Assembly (NCBI GenBank): GCA_017484125.1
Contig: JAFUTV010000002.1
Span: forward strand, 1 to 64,000
DNA from: Bacilli bacterium
GTDB lineage: Bacteria; Bacillota_I; Bacilli_A; RF39; UBA660
Direction: 5' to 3'
DNA length: 64,000 bases
The notes beneath the pieces are model-generated. The model had not been told where the DNA came from. It searched no databases and worked only from the letters and a program-made list of their open reading frames with translations. How positions within the stretch are numbered: the first letter of the stretch is position 1; every line of letters starts with the position of its first letter. The position numbers and the translations under genes are program-made. Of the stretch, positions 60,976-64,000 are shown piece by piece.

Positions 60976-61002
60976 ATAAAAAAAGACTTATGTCTTTTTA
61001 AT
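60976..61002 (-). terminator. Terminator after the 132-residue basic protein gene
   Basis: AAAAAGAC/GTCTTTTT hairpin with T-run on the minus strand. Confidence 0.6.
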
Positions 61003-61396
61003 TAACTGCTTTATTTAGTGAATAATTATTGTTTAATAATTTATTAGAAATTCTTCTTTTTAATAAATAAACCATCTTTTTAAAATTATACTTAATACTA
61101 CTTATATCTTTTAATTCTAAAAAATACCATTTAGTATAGTTTTTATTAGCTAATACTTTAATATTATCAGAATTAAAATATTTCTTAGTAGCTTCTTGAA
61201 CTTGTTTTTTAAAATCTTTATTTACCTTTATCTTATCAATTAATTCTTCATAAGAATCAATTTTTAAATCATCTAATATTAATTTATAGTATATTTTCAT
61301 ATTAAAACTGTAAGCATTAATTATTGATTTATTCTTTTCAAATAAATATACTTGATTAATACCTTTCTTAATATTTTTTCTTTGATTATTTTTCAT
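60998..61396 (-). CDS. Small basic protein, unknown
   Basis: 132 residues, strongly basic (many Lys), helical, no signal peptide, no membrane segment. GAAAGAAAGAGGTG upstream is a good ribosome binding site. Its Lys-rich ends and mixed alpha/beta core could suit nucleic-acid binding, but no motif supports this. Not recognised. Confidence 0.5.
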   Translation of the reverse strand: MKNNQRKNIKKGINQVYLFEKNKSIINAYSFNMKIYYKLILDDLKIDSYEELIDKIKVNKDFKKQVQEATKKYFNSDNIKVLANKNYTKWYFLELKDISSIKYNFKKMVYLLKRRISNKLLNNNYSLNKAVN

Positions 61397-61476
61397 AATA
61401 ATACACCTCTTTCTTTCTTAAAAAAAGTATAAAATATTAAAAAAACATCTGCAACCACGCTGGTCACATAATGTTC

Positions 61477-62460
61477 TTACTTTGTCTTTTTTATTAATAT
61501 TTCCTTTATTTCTTGTTTTAAACTAAATGGTTCTACTACATCTACTTTTTCAATATTTCTAAGTACCCAATATTTAAATCCTTCTTTATTAACATTTAAA
61601 GTTACCTTAAATATATCCTTATCAATTGTTTTAAAATCTAGTTTTTTTCCAAATAAATCAACTACATTATCTAGTAATGATACATGACATCTAACAGTTA
61701 TATTAATAGGATTACCTGCAAACATAGAAACACTTGAATCCATAAATTCTTTTACATCGTTTGCTTTAATTCTGTTTGAAATATCTTTTTTTAATACTTT
61801 TAAAGAACTAATTCTATCTATACGATAAGAATACAACTTATCATTTCCTTCTTTTAATGCAATTAAATAGAATTCTTGATTAGTATAAAATATTGCATAT
61901 GGTGAAACAACAACTGTATCAACAACAATATTAGACAATTTATTACTATCTAAATAATATTTATTATAATTAAAAGTTATTTTCTTCTTATTGTATATGG
62001 CTTCGTTAATATCTTCCATGTTTTTTATAACGGCAATATTACTAGTTTTAACATTATCAGAATAAACTTTATAATTATTAAATTTTTCTTCTTCATAAAT
62101 ATTTAACATATTTAAACATTTATTTATTATATTTCTTGATATTTTAGGCGTTATATATGTTGCAAAAGAAATGGTATCCATAATTGTTCTTATTTCACCA
62201 ACTTCAAAATCAGTATCCGGATCTCTTAATAAATAATATCCTTTATTATTATCTTTTCTAGTAGAAATATCATAATCAAACTTTTCTATTAATAGATTAA
62301 TATTTCTTCTTATAGTTCTTTCATCAACTTCAACATTATAATTTTCATTTATTATATTCTTTATTTCTTTTGCACTTAACATATGATCTTCATCAGAGTA
62401 TTTTCTTAACACATTTAGTATATATAATATATTGCCATTTTTTTCATATAGTTTTTCCAT
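61477..62460 (-). CDS. WYL-domain HTH transcriptional regulator
   Basis: 327 residues. An N-terminal winged helix (about 1-75: ILNVLRKYSDEDHMLSAKEI, DERTIRRNINLLIEKF) is followed by a WYL domain (about 140-240: ITFNYNKYY, VVVSPYAIFYTNQEFYLIAL, YRIDRISSLKVL) and a C-terminal WCX-type region with FKYWVLRNIEKVDVVEPF. WYL proteins sense nucleotides or nucleic acids and often control DNA repair or defence genes. Here no such gene is in the same unit. The nuclease at 58146 is 2 kb away. Confidence 0.9.
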   Translation of the reverse strand: MEKLYEKNGNILYILNVLRKYSDEDHMLSAKEIKNIINENYNVEVDERTIRRNINLLIEKFDYDISTRKDNNKGYYLLRDPDTDFEVGEIRTIMDTISFATYITPKISRNIINKCLNMLNIYEEEKFNNYKVYSDNVKTSNIAVIKNMEDINEAIYNKKKITFNYNKYYLDSNKLSNIVVDTVVVSPYAIFYTNQEFYLIALKEGNDKLYSYRIDRISSLKVLKKDISNRIKANDVKEFMDSSVSMFAGNPINITVRCHVSLLDNVVDLFGKKLDFKTIDKDIFKVTLNVNKEGFKYWVLRNIEKVDVVEPFSLKQEIKEILIKKTK

Positions 62461-62519
62461 TTATACACCTACTTTATAGAAGAATTCTTATAACTATATT
62501 ATACCACGTAAGTATAAAA

Positions 62520-62551
62520 AAAATAAAAAAACGGAGCCGTAAAGGCTCCAA
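62520..62551 (-). terminator. Strong terminator ending the sRNA candidate
   Basis: On the minus strand GGAGCC-TTTAC-GGCTCC followed by GTTTTTTTATTTTTTTT. It is GC-rich compared with all others in the window. Confidence 0.85.
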
Positions 62552-62637
62552 GGGGGTTTTGGTTGATTACATAAGTTACAAAAAGGTCGTAAAATATGTA
62601 ACCGATAATTTTATTAGCATAGCATCGCTATGCTAAT
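62520..62637 (-). ncRNA. Small RNA candidate of about 115 nt
   Basis: Between the WYL gene and the LRR protein gene lies a short unit on the minus strand: TTGACA-17-TAATAT (62641-62669), a perfect 11-bp hairpin ATTAGCATAGC/GCTATGCTAAT (62613-62637), a second possible stem (GGTTACATA with TATGTAA), and the strong terminator at 62520-62551. No ORF with a ribosome binding site is inside. The first hairpin might instead belong to the 3' end of the LRR message. No known family is recognised. Confidence 0.45.
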
Positions 62638-62640
62638 ATA

Positions 62641-62669
62641 ATATTAATAAATTTTTTTTAATTTGTCAA
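62641..62669 (-). promoter_or_regulatory. Promoter of the sRNA candidate
   Basis: On the minus strand TTGACA, 17 bp, TAATAT. It directly abuts the stop codon (62670-62672) of the LRR protein gene. Confidence 0.6.
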
Positions 62670-64000
62670 TTACTTTTTAGTTGTTACTTTTTTAATATTT
62701 GACCAAACAGAGTAATACTTTTTACCATTAATTGTCTTATATGTTCTTATTCTAACGTAGTATTTTTTATTTGCCTTTAACTTTTTAATAGTTTCTTTTG
62801 TTGTAGTATTTGGTTTAACAAATACTTTAGTATAAGATTTAAAATTCTTATTTAAAGAATATTCAATTTGATATCCAGTAGTTAATGTTGTTTGTTCAGT
62901 CCATTTCGCAGTAAATCCTTTTTTTTCTGATTTTAGTTTTTTCAAAGTAGTAGTATTTGGAATAATATAAAATGTTTTAGTAACACTTCCTTTATAATTT
63001 CCAATACCCTTTATTTCTATACTTGCTGTTCCTACTTTTTTATTATCTTTATATGTAATTGTATAATCAACTTTTGCTTTTAATTTTGTCTTATTATCTT
63101 TTATAGTAGCTTTTGGCTTTATCTTTTTACCAGTGTATTCTTTATTATCTAAATTAATAGATATATCTGTTTTTGATATTTTTTTAGCTTTTATTTTAAA
63201 AGTTTTAGTAACACTTCCTTTATAATTTCCCTTACCCTTAATTATTATTTTAGAAGTACCAACATTTTTATTATTTTCATAAGTAATTGTATAATCTTTA
63301 TTTTCAGTTAATTGAACACCATCAATTTCAACAGTAACGGATTGTTTAATACCTTTACCTTTATATGTTTTATCTTCAATACCCTTTATAGTAGCATTTG
63401 ATATTTTATATGAATCACTAATATCTTTAAATGTTATATTATTTGCTTTAGCATATTTTTCAGCTGTAGATCCTTTATAACCATAAATAACATTTACACT
63501 TGTTAATTTAGCATTTTCATCAATCTTTGTTTTATCATTTAAGAAAGTAACTGAACTAAATTTATTATAAGGACTGTAAAATGAATATTTACCTACACTT
63601 TCAACAGATTTAGGAATAACTAATTTATCTATTTTTGTTGAAGCAAAAGCCCAATCATCTATTTTTTTAACACTTTCTGGAATATTAACACTTACTAAAT
63701 TTCTACTACCTTCAAAAGCTGCAAAACCAATAGTAACTAATCCATTTGGTAGTACTACATTAGTTAAATTATTATTTGAAGAAAATGCATATGCACCAAG
63801 TTCGCTAATGTTAGATGCAACACTATATTTCTTAGCAGTTTTTCCCGCTGGATATGTTACTAATGTTTTACCATTTTTTGTATAAAGAATTCCATCTATG
63901 CTTTTAAAACTAGGATTATTACTATCAACATTTATATTTTTTAATGTACTTACCTTTGCGAATGCTCCATCACCTAAGCTTGTAATATTTTTAGTAACAT
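62670..64000 (-). CDS. BspA-like leucine-rich-repeat surface protein, C-terminal part (5' end outside window)
   Basis: The frame ending at 62670 is open up to the right edge, so the last about 443 residues are visible and the start lies beyond 64000; a TTG at 62943-62945 is an inner codon, not the start. Order: LRR_5/BspA repeats (ITSLGDGAFAKVSTLKNI, ELGAYAFSSNNNLTNVVLP, TIGFAAFEGSRNLVSVNIP, KIDDWAFASTKIDKLVIP), then GYKGSTAEKYAKANNI, which ends such repeats. Then two Ig-like units, each with VGTSKIIIKGKGNYKGSVTKTF-type endings, and a C-terminal fibronectin-III-like domain (FTAKWTEQTTLTTGYQIEYS, YYVRIRTYK). It is an exported adhesin-type protein. No wall anchor is seen at the C-terminus. Confidence 0.85.
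   Translation of the reverse strand, partial: VTKNITSLGDGAFAKVSTLKNINVDSNNPSFKSIDGILYTKNGKTLVTYPAGKTAKKYSVASNISELGAYAFSSNNNLTNVVLPNGLVTIGFAAFEGSRNLVSVNIPESVKKIDDWAFASTKIDKLVIPKSVESVGKYSFYSPYNKFSSVTFLNDKTKIDENAKLTSVNVIYGYKGSTAEKYAKANNITFKDISDSYKISNATIKGIEDKTYKGKGIKQSVTVEIDGVQLTENKDYTITYENNKNVGTSKIIIKGKGNYKGSVTKTFKIKAKKISKTDISINLDNKEYTGKKIKPKATIKDNKTKLKAKVDYTITYKDNKKVGTASIEIKGIGNYKGSVTKTFYIIPNTTTLKKLKSEKKGFTAKWTEQTTLTTGYQIEYSLNKNFKSYTKVFVKPNTTTKETIKKLKANKKYYVRIRTYKTINGKKYYSVWSNIKKVTTKK

Noticed and set aside
61397-61476. Possible small RNA or leader in the gap before the basic protein gene
   Set aside because: Only 80 bp with the ribosome binding site of the downstream gene; no clear promoter-terminator pair.
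62670-62945. A separate 91-residue gene starting at TTG 62943
   Set aside because: The frame continues without a stop to the window edge with coherent LRR, Ig-like and FnIII-like domains, and no ribosome binding site precedes the TTG.
1-64000. Alternative genetic code with TGA as Trp, as in mycoplasmas
   Set aside because: Trp in conserved motifs (NPWPWD of CotJB, SPWIP of ThyA) is TGG, and TGA ends genes such as the SDR and COG2426 genes.
1-64000. CRISPR array
   Set aside because: No regularly spaced repeats were found; the Cas4-like protein at 58146 belongs to the DUF2779 family and has no cas neighbours.

Overview
The window is about 27-28% GC, gene-dense, uses the standard code (Trp is TGG, TGA is a stop) and has strong AGGAGG/GGTGAT-type ribosome binding sites and TTGACA/TATAAT promoters. 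It carries a type VII secretion ATPase, TagGH/Wzm-Wzt-like export, SpoVS and CotJ homologues, and no outer-membrane genes. This suggests a host-associated, low-GC Bacillota, probably an uncultured Bacilli/Mollicutes-related lineage (RF39- or Erysipelotrichales-like). The lineage is an inference; no rRNA is present to fix it.

Layout. 1-140: left end and first codons of an IS3-type element. 160-13490: surface and secretion block, almost all on the minus strand: an InlB-repeat secreted protein, a GH31 glucosidase-like enzyme, YukD/EsaB and EssC of a type VII system, a Ser/Thr-rich protein with a possible barrel domain, a membrane-anchored Ig/cadherin-like protein, and an SH3-GH73-dockerin wall hydrolase whose catalytic domain looks circularly permuted. 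13640-17500: cytosolic proteins of unknown role, a DUF1292 protein, tRNA-Asn and a tail-collar-domain membrane protein. 17614-20252: a compact pilin-like operon (two Cys-rich mini-pilins, two TadE-like pseudopilins, one CpaE-like protein without a P-loop lysine). 20301-27322: a surface-glycan operon (three GT2 proteins carrying five GT2 domains, one methyltransferase, an ABC-2 exporter), with a divergent PAP2 phosphatase.

28150-36350: mixed housekeeping: SSB, a lone SufB, SpoVS, an RlmI-like methyltransferase, an inactive-looking HAD protein, an anchored CPHC thioredoxin, a ZIP transporter and a VanY-like lipoprotein. 36354-40806: a TetR repressor divergent from a 1430-residue MMPL exporter fused to an extracytoplasmic protein, with two palindromic operators on the shared promoter. 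40908-48676: DUF5662, a zinc-ribbon membrane protein, a lipoprotein, a PLP enzyme, an SDR, a free-standing structured ncRNA candidate, TrmL, an H1-tailed membrane protein, and CotJAB/CotJC. 48685-55644: a small kinase-like protein, a P-type Ca2+ ATPase, a MacB-like ABC transporter, a histidine-phosphatase homologue without its nucleophile, and a COG2426 membrane protein.

55699-58061 is the most unusual locus. A divergent thymidylate synthase with an altered phosphate-binding pocket is followed 2 bp later by a three-domain fusion: HxGH nucleotidyltransferase, dCMP-deaminase-like and HIT. Together they look like a self-contained pyrimidine-nucleotide pathway that may not be plain dTMP synthesis. 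58146-62460: a Cas4/RecB-like plus DnaQ-like nuclease, small unknowns and a WYL regulator. 62520-64000: a second candidate small RNA and the C-terminal part of a BspA-like leucine-rich-repeat surface protein running off the right edge.

The best leads for new biology are the ThyA/triple-fusion operon, the stand-alone ncRNA at 44984-45251, the sRNA candidate at 62520-62637, the permuted GH73, the mini-pilin operon and the gene-fused MMPL exporter. No CRISPR array, rRNA or prophage was seen.
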